Shown: positions 51,583 to 59,826 of the stretch, piece after piece | Layout: each line of letters starts with the position of its first letter | Numbering within the stretch: the first letter of the stretch is position 1 | NCBI GenBank assembly: GCA_965201155.1 | Contig: OZ241752.1 | Location: 2,604,001-2,668,000, forward strand | Reading direction: 5' to 3' | Length of the DNA: 64,000 nucleotides | Source of the DNA: JANQOH01 sp965201155 | GTDB taxonomy: Bacteria; Pseudomonadota; Alphaproteobacteria; UBA7887 | Notes under the pieces: generated by a model | Database searches by the model: none | Seen by the model: the letters and a program-made list of their open reading frames with translations, nothing else | Told to the model about the DNA's origin: nothing | Made by a program: the position numbers and the translations under genes

Positions 51583-52030
51583 TATCTGAAAGAGTTTCTA
51601 TAAACTCCTCAAAATCCTTCACTTCCCGGAAATTTCTATAAACTGACGCAAAACGCACATAGGCGATTTGATCGAGCGCGCGCAGGGCGTCCATGACCAT
51701 TTCGCCGATCATGGTGGACGGGAGTTCGGCTTCGCCGGCGCTTTCGAGGCGGCGGACAATGCCGCTGACGGCGCGTTCCACCCGCTCCGGAGGGACGGGT
51801 CGTTTACGCACCGCGATTTCAATGGATCGGGCAAGTTTGTCGCGGTCGAAGGAAACGCGGGTATTATCTTTCTTGATGACGGTCAGTTCGCGGAGTTGCA
51901 CGCGTTCGAAGGTTGTGAACCGTGAGCCGCAGGCGGAACACAGGCGGCGCCGGCGGACCACCGAGTGGTCTTCCGTGGGACGGGAGTCCTTGACCTGGGT
52001 ATCGGTCTCGCCGCAATAGGGGCATCGCAT
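51560..52030 (-). CDS. nrdR: transcriptional repressor NrdR
   Basis: This 156-residue protein has a zinc ribbon (Cys3, Cys6, Cys31, Cys34: MRCPYCG and LCSACGSRFTTFER) followed by an ATP-cone (VIKKDNTRVSFDRDKLARSI). It senses (d)ATP and represses ribonucleotide reductase genes. It is 11 bases downstream of the rpiB-glyA frame and overlaps ribD. Confidence 0.95.
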   Translation of the reverse strand: MRCPYCGETDTQVKDSRPTEDHSVVRRRRLCSACGSRFTTFERVQLRELTVIKKDNTRVSFDRDKLARSIEIAVRKRPVPPERVERAVSGIVRRLESAGEAELPSTMIGEMVMDALRALDQIAYVRFASVYRNFREVKDFEEFIETLSDNESTRHP

Positions 52031-52041
52031 CGTTGCGCGCC

Positions 52042-53832
52042 TCAGTTTGGTGTCAGGCCGGAATAGACGGGGAAGCGGCGGCACAGCGCCGAGACCTGTT
52101 CGCGCACCACCGTCTCGACGGCGTGGTTTTCGCCCTCATCCGAGTCGGCGAGGCTGTCCACCACATCGGCGATGAGGCCGCCGATTTCCGCGAACAGTTC
52201 GGTGTTGAAGCCGCGTGCGGTGCCGACCGGGGTGCCGAGACGGATACCGGAGGTCACAGTGGGGGGGCGGGGATCGAACGGGATGGCATTCTTGTTGCAG
52301 GTCAGGCCGGCGCGTTCGAGCGCCGCTTCGACGCGGTCGCCGGTGAGGCCCTTGCGCCGGAGGTCGATAAGCAGAAGGTGGGTATCGGTGCCGCCGGTGA
52401 CTGCATCCAGCCCGCGCACCGCCAGCGCGTCGCCCAGCGCGCGGGCATTGTCGACAAGGGCGTGGGCGTAGGCGCGGAATTCCGGGGTATCCGCTTCCCG
52501 CAGTGCGACGGCCTTGGCGGCGATTACGTGCATCAACGGTCCGCCCTGGAGGCCGGGGAACAGGGCGGAGTCGATTTTTTTGCTCAGGCTTTCCTCATTG
52601 CTGAGGATCATTCCGCCGCGCGGGCCGCGCAGTGTCTTGTGTGTGGTCGAGGTGACAACATGGGCGTGGGGGAACGGGCTGGGATAGGCGCCTGCTGCCA
52701 CGAGTCCGGCGAAATGCGCCATATCCACCATGAACCATGCGCCCACACGATCGGCGATCGCACGGAAGCGCGCGAAGTCGATGATGCGGGAGTAGGCGGA
52801 GCCGCCGGCGATGACGAGTTTGGGGCGATGGGTGTCGACGAGAGCGGCGACTTCGTCATAGTCGATCAATCCATCTTGGCGGCGCACGCCGTATTGCGCG
52901 CTCTTGAACCATTTGCCCGACAGGTTGGGACGCGCGCCGTGGGTCAGGTGGCCGCCTGCGGCAAGCGACATGCCGAGCACGGTATCGCCGGGTTTCAGCA
53001 AGGCGAGCATGACAGCCTGGTTGGCTTGCGAGCCGGAATGCGGCTGGACATTTGCGAAGCGGCAAGAGAACAAGCTTTTGGTGCGTTCGACGGCGAGTTC
53101 CTCGACCCGGTCGGCGAAGCCGCAGCCGCCATAATATCGGCGCCCGGGGTAGCCTTCGGCGTATTTGTTTGTCAAGACGGACGCTTGCGCTTCGAGTACG
53201 GCTTCGCTGACAAGATTTTCCGAAGCGATCAGTTCGATCTGGTCGCGTTGCCGGTGCAATTCGCCGGTCAGCGCCTCGAATATTTCGGGGTCGGCGGCAG
53301 ACAGATGCGAAGAGGTGTTGGACGGCAGGGAGGGGCGGTCAAGCCCGGCGACGCGGCGGGCATGGCGGCCGCCTTCGAACGGGGTGTTCAGGAAGGTTTC
53401 GAGGCATCCCAGCGCGGTGCCGGGGTTTAGCGTTCGTCCGCCGAGAACGAGGACGTTGGCGTTGTTGTGGGCGCGTGCGAGGCGGGCGGTTTCAGTGTTG
53501 TGGCAGAGTGCGGCTCGGATGCCGATATGGCGGTTGGCGGCGATGCCGACGCCGATGCCGGTGCCGCACATCAGCACGCCGCGCCGGGCGCGGCCGTCGA
53601 TGACCGCGCGAGCAAGAGCATCGCCGAAGCGGGGGTAATCTACCGCCTCCGCGCTATCGGTTCCGAGATCGAGCACGTGGTAGCCCTGTTCGCGCAAGGT
53701 ATCGGACAGCATCTGCTTCAGAGCGAAGCCGCCGTGATCGGCAGCCATGGCGATGCATTCGCCCGGACTTGATCGTCTCTCGGTCATTATCGTCTGCGGC
53801 GGTGCGGTCGATAGTGTGCGGGGTTCAGTCAT
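52042..53832 (-). CDS. rpiB-glyA: single reading frame joining ribose-5-phosphate isomerase B and serine hydroxymethyltransferase
   Basis: 596 residues. Residues ~26-165 are a full RpiB: AMAADHGGFALKQML, VLMCGTGIGVGIAANR (catalytic Cys89), HNNANVLVLGGR and TPFEGGRHARRV. Residues ~178-590 are a full SHMT: IELIASENLVS, YYGGCGFADRVEELA, HSGSQANQAV and VTSTTHKTLRGPRGG with PLP Lys399. Only about 20 residues separate them, and no stop codon and no ATG, GTG or TTG occurs in frame between the two domains. In other alphaproteobacteria, as far as I know, these are separate adjacent genes with nrdR next, as here. RpiB interconverts ribose-5-P and ribulose-5-P; SHMT makes glycine and methylene-THF from serine. 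The start could also be the ATG at 53787. Confidence 0.88.
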   Translation of the reverse strand: MTEPRTLSTAPPQTIMTERRSSPGECIAMAADHGGFALKQMLSDTLREQGYHVLDLGTDSAEAVDYPRFGDALARAVIDGRARRGVLMCGTGIGVGIAANRHIGIRAALCHNTETARLARAHNNANVLVLGGRTLNPGTALGCLETFLNTPFEGGRHARRVAGLDRPSLPSNTSSHLSAADPEIFEALTGELHRQRDQIELIASENLVSEAVLEAQASVLTNKYAEGYPGRRYYGGCGFADRVEELAVERTKSLFSCRFANVQPHSGSQANQAVMLALLKPGDTVLGMSLAAGGHLTHGARPNLSGKWFKSAQYGVRRQDGLIDYDEVAALVDTHRPKLVIAGGSAYSRIIDFARFRAIADRVGAWFMVDMAHFAGLVAAGAYPSPFPHAHVVTSTTHKTLRGPRGGMILSNEESLSKKIDSALFPGLQGGPLMHVIAAKAVALREADTPEFRAYAHALVDNARALGDALAVRGLDAVTGGTDTHLLLIDLRRKGLTGDRVEAALERAGLTCNKNAIPFDPRPPTVTSGIRLGTPVGTARGFNTELFAEIGGLIADVVDSLADSDEGENHAVETVVREQVSALCRRFPVYSGLTPN

Positions 53833-54030
53833 AGCTATCACGATTTACATGACTGCTCAATATTCCGCGGGTGCTGCGGGCGTGGCAGTTGCATGCGTTT
53901 TTGGGGCCGGTGCTTGCGGTTGGTGGTTGGTGTCATGGTATTGGCAGTGCCGTTCATGTCGGAGACAGATTTCATCTTGAAGTTGGCGGGGGTTGCAATG
54001 CCGTGACTTCATGATGGGGAAATTTAATTA

Positions 54031-54058
54031 TTGACAGCCCGCTGCTTCACCATAAGTC
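54031..54058 (+). promoter_or_regulatory. possible promoter for mucR
   Basis: TTGACA (54031-54036) with a weak TAAGTC at 16-base spacing (54053-54058), in an AT-rich stretch about 35 bases before the mucR start. MucR-type proteins bind AT-rich DNA and commonly repress their own gene, so this stretch may also be an operator. Confidence 0.3.
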
Positions 54059-54092
54059 ATAGACAGTATCAGCCTTATGCAAGGAAGGGACC

Positions 54093-54542
54093 ATGTCTAC
54101 CGAATCTCAGAGCCAGGACGGATCGGCCTCGGTTCTTGCTATGGCGGCCAGCATTGTTTCCGCTTATGTCAGTCACAATGCGTTGCCGGCTTCGCAAATT
54201 CCTGAACTGATCCAGACGGTATTTCGTTCGCTGGCGGAGACCGGTGAAGCGTCGAATACCGCGTCCAAGGAACTGCCGAAGCCGCCGGTGCCGATTGCCC
54301 GTTCGATCAAGCCCGACTATCTGATTTGTCTGGAGGACGGCAAGAAGCTCAAGATGCTCAAGCGGCATTTGCGCACCAATTACGATCTTTCGCCGGAGGA
54401 ATACCGCGCCAAGTGGGGACTTCCGAACGACTATCCGATGGTTGCGCCGAATTATGCGAAGCAGCGTTCGGAATTTGCGAAGAAGATCGGTCTCGGTCGC
54501 AAGCGTATGGAGAGCGCCGGCAGGAGCAGCGTGATCGGCTGA
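54093..54542 (+). CDS. mucR: MucR/Ros-family transcriptional regulator
   Basis: This 149-residue protein has an oligomerising N-terminal half and the zinc-finger-like block YLICLEDGKKLKMLKRHL, followed by SPEEYRAKWGLPNDYPM. Cys79, Asp82 and His92 are in place of the Ros ligands; the position of the second Ros histidine is not His here, as in other MucR-like proteins. It is an H-NS-like global silencer of AT-rich promoters in alphaproteobacteria. GGAAGGG precedes the ATG. It is divergent from the rpiB-glyA frame, sharing a 260-base region with no other gene visible. Confidence 0.93.
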   Translation: MSTESQSQDGSASVLAMAASIVSAYVSHNALPASQIPELIQTVFRSLAETGEASNTASKELPKPPVPIARSIKPDYLICLEDGKKLKMLKRHLRTNYDLSPEEYRAKWGLPNDYPMVAPNYAKQRSEFAKKIGLGRKRMESAGRSSVIG

Positions 54543-54569
54543 AGCATGGTCCATTGTTGCGGCCGCGGT

Positions 54570-56138
54570 TCAGGGTCGCACGGGGAAGCGGCTGGGTCCG
54601 GTGAGGGCCGGCAGCATCGGCTGAATCCAGTCGGTCCAGTCGCACAGCAGCGGCCGGGTATCGCGCGGATCGATCAGTTCATGCACTGCGAATGACTCGG
54701 CGTATCGTTCAGGCGCATTTGCGGCGGCCATTTCCGTTTCGAGTTCCTGACGCCGGGCGTCGGGATTGGCGGCGGCCGCGATCTCGCGGTGATATTTCAC
54801 TGCGACGCCGCCTTCCACAGGCAGTGCGCCGGTTTCGGCGGACGGCCAGGCGAGCACATAGCCTTCCGATCCGTAATGCGCTGCCTGGGCGACGCCGAAG
54901 GATTTTCGCACCATCACGGAAGCCCAGGGCACTGTTGAGAGCGCCACGGTAAGTACGGCCGCCGCGCCGGCGCGGATAGTGCCGGCTTTTTCGGCGGCGC
55001 TGCCGATCATGAAGCCGGGTTCGTCGACGAAGCTGACGATGGGCAAGTGGAAAGTCTGGCACAGTTCGACGAAGCGGCGCACCTTGTTTGCACCATCCGC
55101 GGTCATGGCGCCGGCGAGCCAGCGGCAGTCATTGGCAAGTATGCCCACCGGCTGTCCGTTGAGGCGGGCGAGACCGGTGATCTCGCTGCGTCCGAAAAGG
55201 CGGCCCATTTCGAAGAAGCTGCCGCGGTCGAGCACCATTGCCAGTATGCGGCGCATATCGAACAACTTGCGTCGGTCAGGCGGAACGACTGACGCCAGCT
55301 CCTGGTCACGGCGGTTGCGCGGGTCGCCCGTGATGCGGCGCGGGGGCAGTTCCCAGACATTGGGCGGCAGATAGCCGAGAAATCTGCGGATCTGGTTCAG
55401 TGCGTCGATTTCGTCCTCGGCGAGGTTGTCGACGACGCCGTTGCGGGTGTGAATGTCGGCGCCGCCGAGTTCTTCCTTGGTCTTGCGTTCGCCTATGGCG
55501 CGTCGGACGACGGCGGGTCCGGCGATGAGGACCTGGGCAGTATCGCGCGCCATGACCGAGAAGTGGGAAGCGACGAGGCGCGCGGCGGGCAGTCCGGCGA
55601 CGGGTCCGAGCGCGGCGGAGGCGACGGGCACACTGGCCATGGCTTCGGCGATGATGCGGAATCTGTGGATGGATCCGGCGGGGCTGCCGGCGGTCTGGGA
55701 CTGGCCGCCGACGCTGCCGCCGCCGCCTTCATGGAGGCGGACAAGCGGCATTCGGTGGCGGACGGCGAGCTGTTCGGCGTAGATGCTCTTGCGCAGGCCG
55801 GCGGCGTTCGGCGAGCCGCCGCGGAGAGTGAAGTCCTCGCCGCCGATGATGCAAGGGCGGCCGTCTATGGCGCCGAAGCCGAGGACGAAGTTGGCGGGCG
55901 TGAAGGCCCTGATGCTGCCGTCGGGGTTTCGTTCGCTGCTTCCGGCACCGGAGCCGATTTCCTTGAATGTGTCCGGGTCGAGCGTCTTGTGGATGCGCTC
56001 ACGGACGGTCATGCGGCCTTTGGCGTGCTGGCGCGCGACGGATGCGGCGCCGCCCTGCCCGGCGGCGAATTCGCGCAGGGCGGCGAGGTCGTTGATCTTG
56101 TCTTGCCAGGGCGCCGGGTCGGCGCTATCCGGCGGCAT
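54570..56138 (-). CDS. acyl-CoA carboxylase, carboxyltransferase (beta) subunit
   Basis: This 522-residue crotonase-fold protein has two repeated carboxyltransferase domains. RQHAKGRMTVRERIHKTLD opens the first; LHEGGGGSVGGQ and the oxyanion AALGPVAGLPAARLVASHF lie in the middle; FVDEPGFMIGSAAEKAGTIR and SFGVAQAAHYG sit in the second. The family transfers carboxyl from biotin to propionyl-, methylcrotonyl- or similar acyl-CoA. The biotin carboxylase partner is not in the window. Its start overlaps the PhyH dioxygenase stop by 14 bases. Confidence 0.87.
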   Translation of the reverse strand: MPPDSADPAPWQDKINDLAALREFAAGQGGAASVARQHAKGRMTVRERIHKTLDPDTFKEIGSGAGSSERNPDGSIRAFTPANFVLGFGAIDGRPCIIGGEDFTLRGGSPNAAGLRKSIYAEQLAVRHRMPLVRLHEGGGGSVGGQSQTAGSPAGSIHRFRIIAEAMASVPVASAALGPVAGLPAARLVASHFSVMARDTAQVLIAGPAVVRRAIGERKTKEELGGADIHTRNGVVDNLAEDEIDALNQIRRFLGYLPPNVWELPPRRITGDPRNRRDQELASVVPPDRRKLFDMRRILAMVLDRGSFFEMGRLFGRSEITGLARLNGQPVGILANDCRWLAGAMTADGANKVRRFVELCQTFHLPIVSFVDEPGFMIGSAAEKAGTIRAGAAAVLTVALSTVPWASVMVRKSFGVAQAAHYGSEGYVLAWPSAETGALPVEGGVAVKYHREIAAAANPDARRQELETEMAAANAPERYAESFAVHELIDPRDTRPLLCDWTDWIQPMLPALTGPSRFPVRP

Positions 56139-57141
56139 GCACGGCGTCCTGGCTGTCGAGCGCGGCGACGAGTTCCCGGGCACGGTCGCGTTTGCCGGGA
56201 TCGGGGTCGCGCTGGATGATGCGCAGCAGGGAAGCGCGGGTTTCCCGGTCGCCGCGTTCGGCCTGGGCGAACGCCATTTGGTCGCGCCGGTGGTAGTAGC
56301 CCCAATTGAAGTCGGAGAAGGTGAGGTCGCGGTCGCGCCAGTACCATGCGGGGGCGTCGTCCGGCCAGTCGGTGTAGATGTCTTCCCACTCGCCCATGCC
56401 GGCATAGGGTTGGAGCGAGCGGGCGACCACCGGGGCGTCGGCGCGCTGATAGCGGGCGTCGATGGACTGCCGCAGGCTGCGGGTGTGGTTGGGCAGGCCC
56501 TTGTGGACGGTCATGCTGTGGAACACGACGGCATCGCCGAGGGCGAAGTCGCCGCCGACCCAGTCTTCGTGCAGCGGGCCGCGGACTTCCATGGCACCGG
56601 CGCCGCTGGAGACGCGGAAGGGGCGCACGCCCCGGCGGTGCGAGCCGGCGGCGATTTGCAGGCCGCCCATGTCGGTCGGGCAATCGCTGAGGGGAATCCA
56701 GACGGCGAAGGTTTCCGGGGTGCCCTGGATGTGGGGGAAGTCCTGATGGGCGGGGGTGGTGAATTCCGGGCGCTGCGGGAAGATGTTGCGGGCGATCACC
56801 ATGGGATGGACCAGCACGGGACCGGCGAGCATGCGCTGCATGAGGCCCATGATGGCGGGGTCGTGGGGCAGGGCGTGCAGCGCCGGCAAGCGGTATTGGC
56901 GCTTGAGGACGGCGACATAGGCATCGTCGGGGTCGACGCAGGCGGCGGCGGGGATGGCGGTCATGCCCGTTGGTTCGAGCCATCCTGCGTCTCTGGCGGC
57001 GCGAGCCATTTGCCTGCCGAGGCGGGCGACGCGGTCGGGATCGAGAAGGTCGCTGATAAACAGATAGCCTTCGCGCCTCATGCGGCGGGCGAGGGCCGCG
57101 CCGTCATTGAGGATGTTGCGGGAATCGACAAAGGGTTTCAT
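56125..57141 (-). CDS. phytanoyl-CoA dioxygenase (PhyH) family protein
   Basis: This 338-residue Fe(II)/2-oxoglutarate oxygenase has the metal His/Asp in TPAHQDFPHIQG, the distal His in SMTVHKGLPNHT and GGLQIAAGSHRRG between them. The family hydroxylates acyl-CoAs or small acids. It is translationally coupled to an acyl-CoA carboxyltransferase, which suggests an acyl-CoA substrate (inference). The ATG chosen is preceded by AAGGTG; longer frames upstream look non-coding. Confidence 0.85.
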   Translation of the reverse strand: MKPFVDSRNILNDGAALARRMRREGYLFISDLLDPDRVARLGRQMARAARDAGWLEPTGMTAIPAAACVDPDDAYVAVLKRQYRLPALHALPHDPAIMGLMQRMLAGPVLVHPMVIARNIFPQRPEFTTPAHQDFPHIQGTPETFAVWIPLSDCPTDMGGLQIAAGSHRRGVRPFRVSSGAGAMEVRGPLHEDWVGGDFALGDAVVFHSMTVHKGLPNHTRSLRQSIDARYQRADAPVVARSLQPYAGMGEWEDIYTDWPDDAPAWYWRDRDLTFSDFNWGYYHRRDQMAFAQAERGDRETRASLLRIIQRDPDPGKRDRARELVAALDSQDAVHAAG

Positions 57142-57468
57142 GTCGGGTTCACCTTCTCGAGCGGGGAGGGCCGGGGGATTGTGGGGGTATAATTGTGGCG
57201 ATATCAAGGAGCGTGCCTTGATCTCGCCCTGTTTTTCGCGATGTGATTTTTCGTGCAAAGTGGGATTTACCGGGATTTGGCGGCATTTGCGGAATTGTGT
57301 TGCTGTTATGTTTCAAAAATGTGTTCATCGTGCGGTGAAATCACGCGAGCAGTTTCGTTTGATTGCAAGGAACTATAGCAGAACATGGGGTGTTATACCA
57401 GCCCGACAGCGTGCTTGACGCGCGGGATGGTTGCGCTATAGGGTTGGCGCCGGCGCGCCGGCGCCGCC
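57142..57468. other. 327-base intergenic region with a 20-bp palindrome
   Basis: No gene seen. Most of it is AT-richer than its surroundings and presumably holds the PhyH promoter on the minus strand. At 57446-57465 lies the perfect palindrome GGCGCCGGCGCGCCGGCGCC, three bases upstream of tRNA-Glu. Confidence 0.6.
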
Positions 57469-57544
57469 GTCCCCTTCGTCTAGCGGTCCAGGATATCGCC
57501 CTTTCACGGCGAAGACACGGGTTCGAGTCCCGTAGGGGACGCCA
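57469..57544 (+). tRNA. tRNA-Glu (anticodon TTC)
   Basis: 76 nt with encoded CCA. Acceptor GTCCCCT pairs with AGGGGAC; the anticodon loop CTTTCAC gives TTC; the T-arm is ACGGGTTCGAGTCCCGT. All stems form. Confidence 0.96.
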
Positions 57545-57557
57545 CTGGCGCGACTGC

Positions 57558-57914
57558 TCAGGCGCCCGGCTGGAACAGGCCGACCATGGCGCCGGTAGAG
57601 TCGGTAATGATGGCGATGCGCCCCACCTCCGGTATGGCAAATGGCTGGCGGATGACGGCGCCGCCGAGTTCGCTCACCCTTGCTGTTGCCGCGTCGATGT
57701 CGTCGACGGAGAGGTATGTGAACCATGTGGGAACAGGGGTCTCCTCCGGCTGGGTCATCATGCCGGCGATCTGCTCACCGTTTTCCGTGAACATGACGTA
57801 GCGGTCGAGGAGGGAGGACGGGACGTCCTGTGCACCCCAGCCGAGCAGATCGGCATAGAACTTCCGGCTTTTTTCGATATCGGGGGTGAGCAGTTCATTC
57901 CAGGCGACGGCCAT
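57558..57914 (-). CDS. VOC-family (glyoxalase-like) protein
   Basis: This 118-residue protein is one VOC module: WNELLTPDIEKSRKFYADLL at the start, FTYLSVDDIDAATARVSELGG at the second repeat, and GRIAIITDSTGAMVGLFQPG at the end. Metal-dependent isomerase/dioxygenase or drug-binding roles are typical; none can be assigned. AAAGGA precedes the ATG. Its stop lies 13 bases from the tRNA-Glu 3' end. Confidence 0.87.
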   Translation of the reverse strand: MAVAWNELLTPDIEKSRKFYADLLGWGAQDVPSSLLDRYVMFTENGEQIAGMMTQPEETPVPTWFTYLSVDDIDAATARVSELGGAVIRQPFAIPEVGRIAIITDSTGAMVGLFQPGA

Positions 57915-58061
57915 CGTGTTTCCTTTCTCACGGTGCTTGGTTGCAGCCGCAATTTGCTGCGCGGTTTCTTCATGCCTTGGCGGCAGCAAAATTTCAAATG
58001 ACGGCGCAAGTGGATATGGTGGGGCGTGCGGAAGTCGGGGCCTTGTGCGAGGAGGGACAGG

Positions 58062-58370
58062 ATGCGAGTCACGATAGTTGCGGCATTGTGCCTGGGATGG
58101 GTGTTTGCGGCGCCGGTGCCGGCGGCGGCATTGACGATCACCAATGAGGGTGTCGAGACGGTAAATGTGTGGATCGAGAACTGGCTGTATCGTTTGCGGG
58201 TGGGTAGGAGCACGCAGTTTCATCCTTCGGCGGAGCCGGCGCGGATTGTGATCGAGAGTCGACATCGACGCCTTTCTTGCGAAGCATCGGCGGATTCCGA
58301 GGTTCGAATCACGGAGGACTCGTGTATCGTCGACGGTGTTGCGACCGGGGCGAGCCAGTTGCAGCTCTAG
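58062..58370 (+). CDS. small secreted protein, unknown family
   Basis: 102 residues with a clear signal peptide (RVTIVAALCLGWVFAAPVPAAA). The mature ~80 residues look like beta strands (TITNEGVETVNVWIENWLY, then RIVIESRHRRLSCEA) and hold two cysteines. GGAGGGA precedes the ATG. It is followed 40 bases later by another secreted-protein gene in the same direction. Confidence 0.6.
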   Translation: MRVTIVAALCLGWVFAAPVPAAALTITNEGVETVNVWIENWLYRLRVGRSTQFHPSAEPARIVIESRHRRLSCEASADSEVRITEDSCIVDGVATGASQLQL

Positions 58371-58410
58371 GTTGCGCCGCGATTTCGGTTTGGCGGGCAG
58401 GGGGCGTTTG

Positions 58411-58956
58411 ATGTTCGGCGCGTTTGCTGTGGGGGCGTTTTTGCACCGGTCGGTTTCGTTTTCGCTGCCGATTTTCGCCACCGTGTTGTTTCTGGCGGGT
58501 GCATGGGGTGCAGCGGCACAGGGGAACGCGGCTGCCGACTATAACAATCCGTGGGCGGAGGGCGGTTACTCGCCGATTCCGCTGCCGGAGGTTGAGGGCA
58601 CGCTGCCGTGGGATGTCCTGCATCAGGTGGAACTGGTGTTCGAGGGCCCTGACATGGTGCCGGAATATGCGGATGAGGTCAGGGCGCTGGACGGTGCGAC
58701 GGTGCGCATGGTCGGTTTCATGCTGCCGCTGGACAGTTCGGGGCAGCGTGTATTGTTGAGTCAATATGCGCCGCATTGTCCGTTTTGCACGACCGCAGGG
58801 CCGGAGAGTTTTGTCGAGTTGCGGTGTGACCCGCCGCTGGCGCTGAGTCTGGATCCCATCGTTGTGCAGGGTCGGCTGGAGGTAATCGACGGGGCCTGGG
58901 ACGGGTATTACTATCGCATGACGGATGTGGCGTTGGTGCATCGGTTTGACAGCTAA
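58411..58956 (+). CDS. exported protein with DUF3299-like domain
   Basis: 181 residues. A hydrophobic N-terminal segment (VSFSLPIFATVLFLAGAWGAAA) serves as signal. The body contains VRALDGATVRMVGFMLPLD, resembling the DUF3299 opening, and a Cys-containing block YAPHCPFCTTAG that differs from the usual family sequence at this point. It ends with VVQGRLEVIDG. Its role is unknown; it probably acts in the periplasm. Confidence 0.6.
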   Translation: MFGAFAVGAFLHRSVSFSLPIFATVLFLAGAWGAAAQGNAAADYNNPWAEGGYSPIPLPEVEGTLPWDVLHQVELVFEGPDMVPEYADEVRALDGATVRMVGFMLPLDSSGQRVLLSQYAPHCPFCTTAGPESFVELRCDPPLALSLDPIVVQGRLEVIDGAWDGYYYRMTDVALVHRFDS

Positions 58957-59052
58957 CATTATCGTGCGGCGAGTGTTTTCGGGTTGTCATTGCGCGGCCA
59001 GCCTGTTTTGATGCGCCGGCCGCCGCTCGGTTGGTGATTTCAGGGGGATATC

Positions 59053-59826
59053 ATGGATATGCTGTTGGCGGTGAGCCGTCGGTGCGACCGGTTCGTCTCG
59101 GGGATCGGCCGCTGGGCCTCTTGGCTGCTGATACCGCTGGTTCTGGTGATCATCGTTGATGTGATCACGCGGAAGTTCAAGCTCCTCAGCATGGCCGTGG
59201 AGCATTTTCGCGCCGATGGCAATGAGCAGCTTGCGGTATTCATCGAGACCTATCTGACGTCGACCAAATTCCAGGATCTAGAGTGGCACCTTCATGCGGC
59301 GCTGTTCCTGTTGTGTCTGGGTTTTGCCTATACGCGCAATTCGCATGTTCGCATCGAGATGCTGCGTGACCGTTTCAGTGTTGATCTCAAGGCGTGGATC
59401 GAATTCCTGTTCTGTCTTGTATTTCTCCTGCCCTATTCGATCCTTGTACTTTATAACGGGCTTGATTTTGCCCATCGCGCATTTGCCATCAACGAGGTTT
59501 CGGCGGCGCTGACGGGTCTCAGTCATCGCTGGATCATCAAGTCATTTGTGCCGATCGGCATGGTACTGCTTCTGGTAGCACTGGTTTCGGTGCTGCTGCG
59601 CAACGGGCTTTATCTTTTCGGGGGCCCGGAGATGCGCGCGGTGATTACGGCGGAGGCACCGGAGCTGCGTGATTCGGCGGCCGAGTTGCGGGCTGCGGCG
59701 GCGAGGGAGGCGGAGAAGATCGCCCTTGAATCCGAGGATTTGGGGCTTGAGGCGCCGGCGGCGGGCGGTCAGGAAAGGCCAGCCATCGAAGGGGCGCGTG
59801 AAACCCGGGCTTCGGAGAAATCGTAA
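59053..59826 (+). CDS. dctQ: TRAP transporter small permease (DctQ family)
   Basis: This 257-residue protein has four membrane helices (around residues 24-40, 80-95, 112-132 and 165-188) and the conserved EWHLHAALFLLCLGFAYTRN block. About 60 extra C-terminal residues are charged and Ala/Glu-rich (ELRAAAAREAEKIALESED), probably a cytoplasmic tail, unusual for DctQ. Its stop shares one base with the large permease start. No DctP binding-protein gene is adjacent. Confidence 0.87.
   Translation: MDMLLAVSRRCDRFVSGIGRWASWLLIPLVLVIIVDVITRKFKLLSMAVEHFRADGNEQLAVFIETYLTSTKFQDLEWHLHAALFLLCLGFAYTRNSHVRIEMLRDRFSVDLKAWIEFLFCLVFLLPYSILVLYNGLDFAHRAFAINEVSAALTGLSHRWIIKSFVPIGMVLLLVALVSVLLRNGLYLFGGPEMRAVITAEAPELRDSAAELRAAAAREAEKIALESEDLGLEAPAAGGQERPAIEGARETRASEKS

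Noticed and set aside
51583..52060. FMN riboswitch before ribD
   Set aside because: ribD overlaps nrdR, leaving no leader, and no RFN-element motifs were seen.
57301..57345. Small coding region in the AT-rich stretch before tRNA-Glu
   Set aside because: Frames lack ribosome-binding sites and recognisable composition; it reads as promoter/leader DNA.
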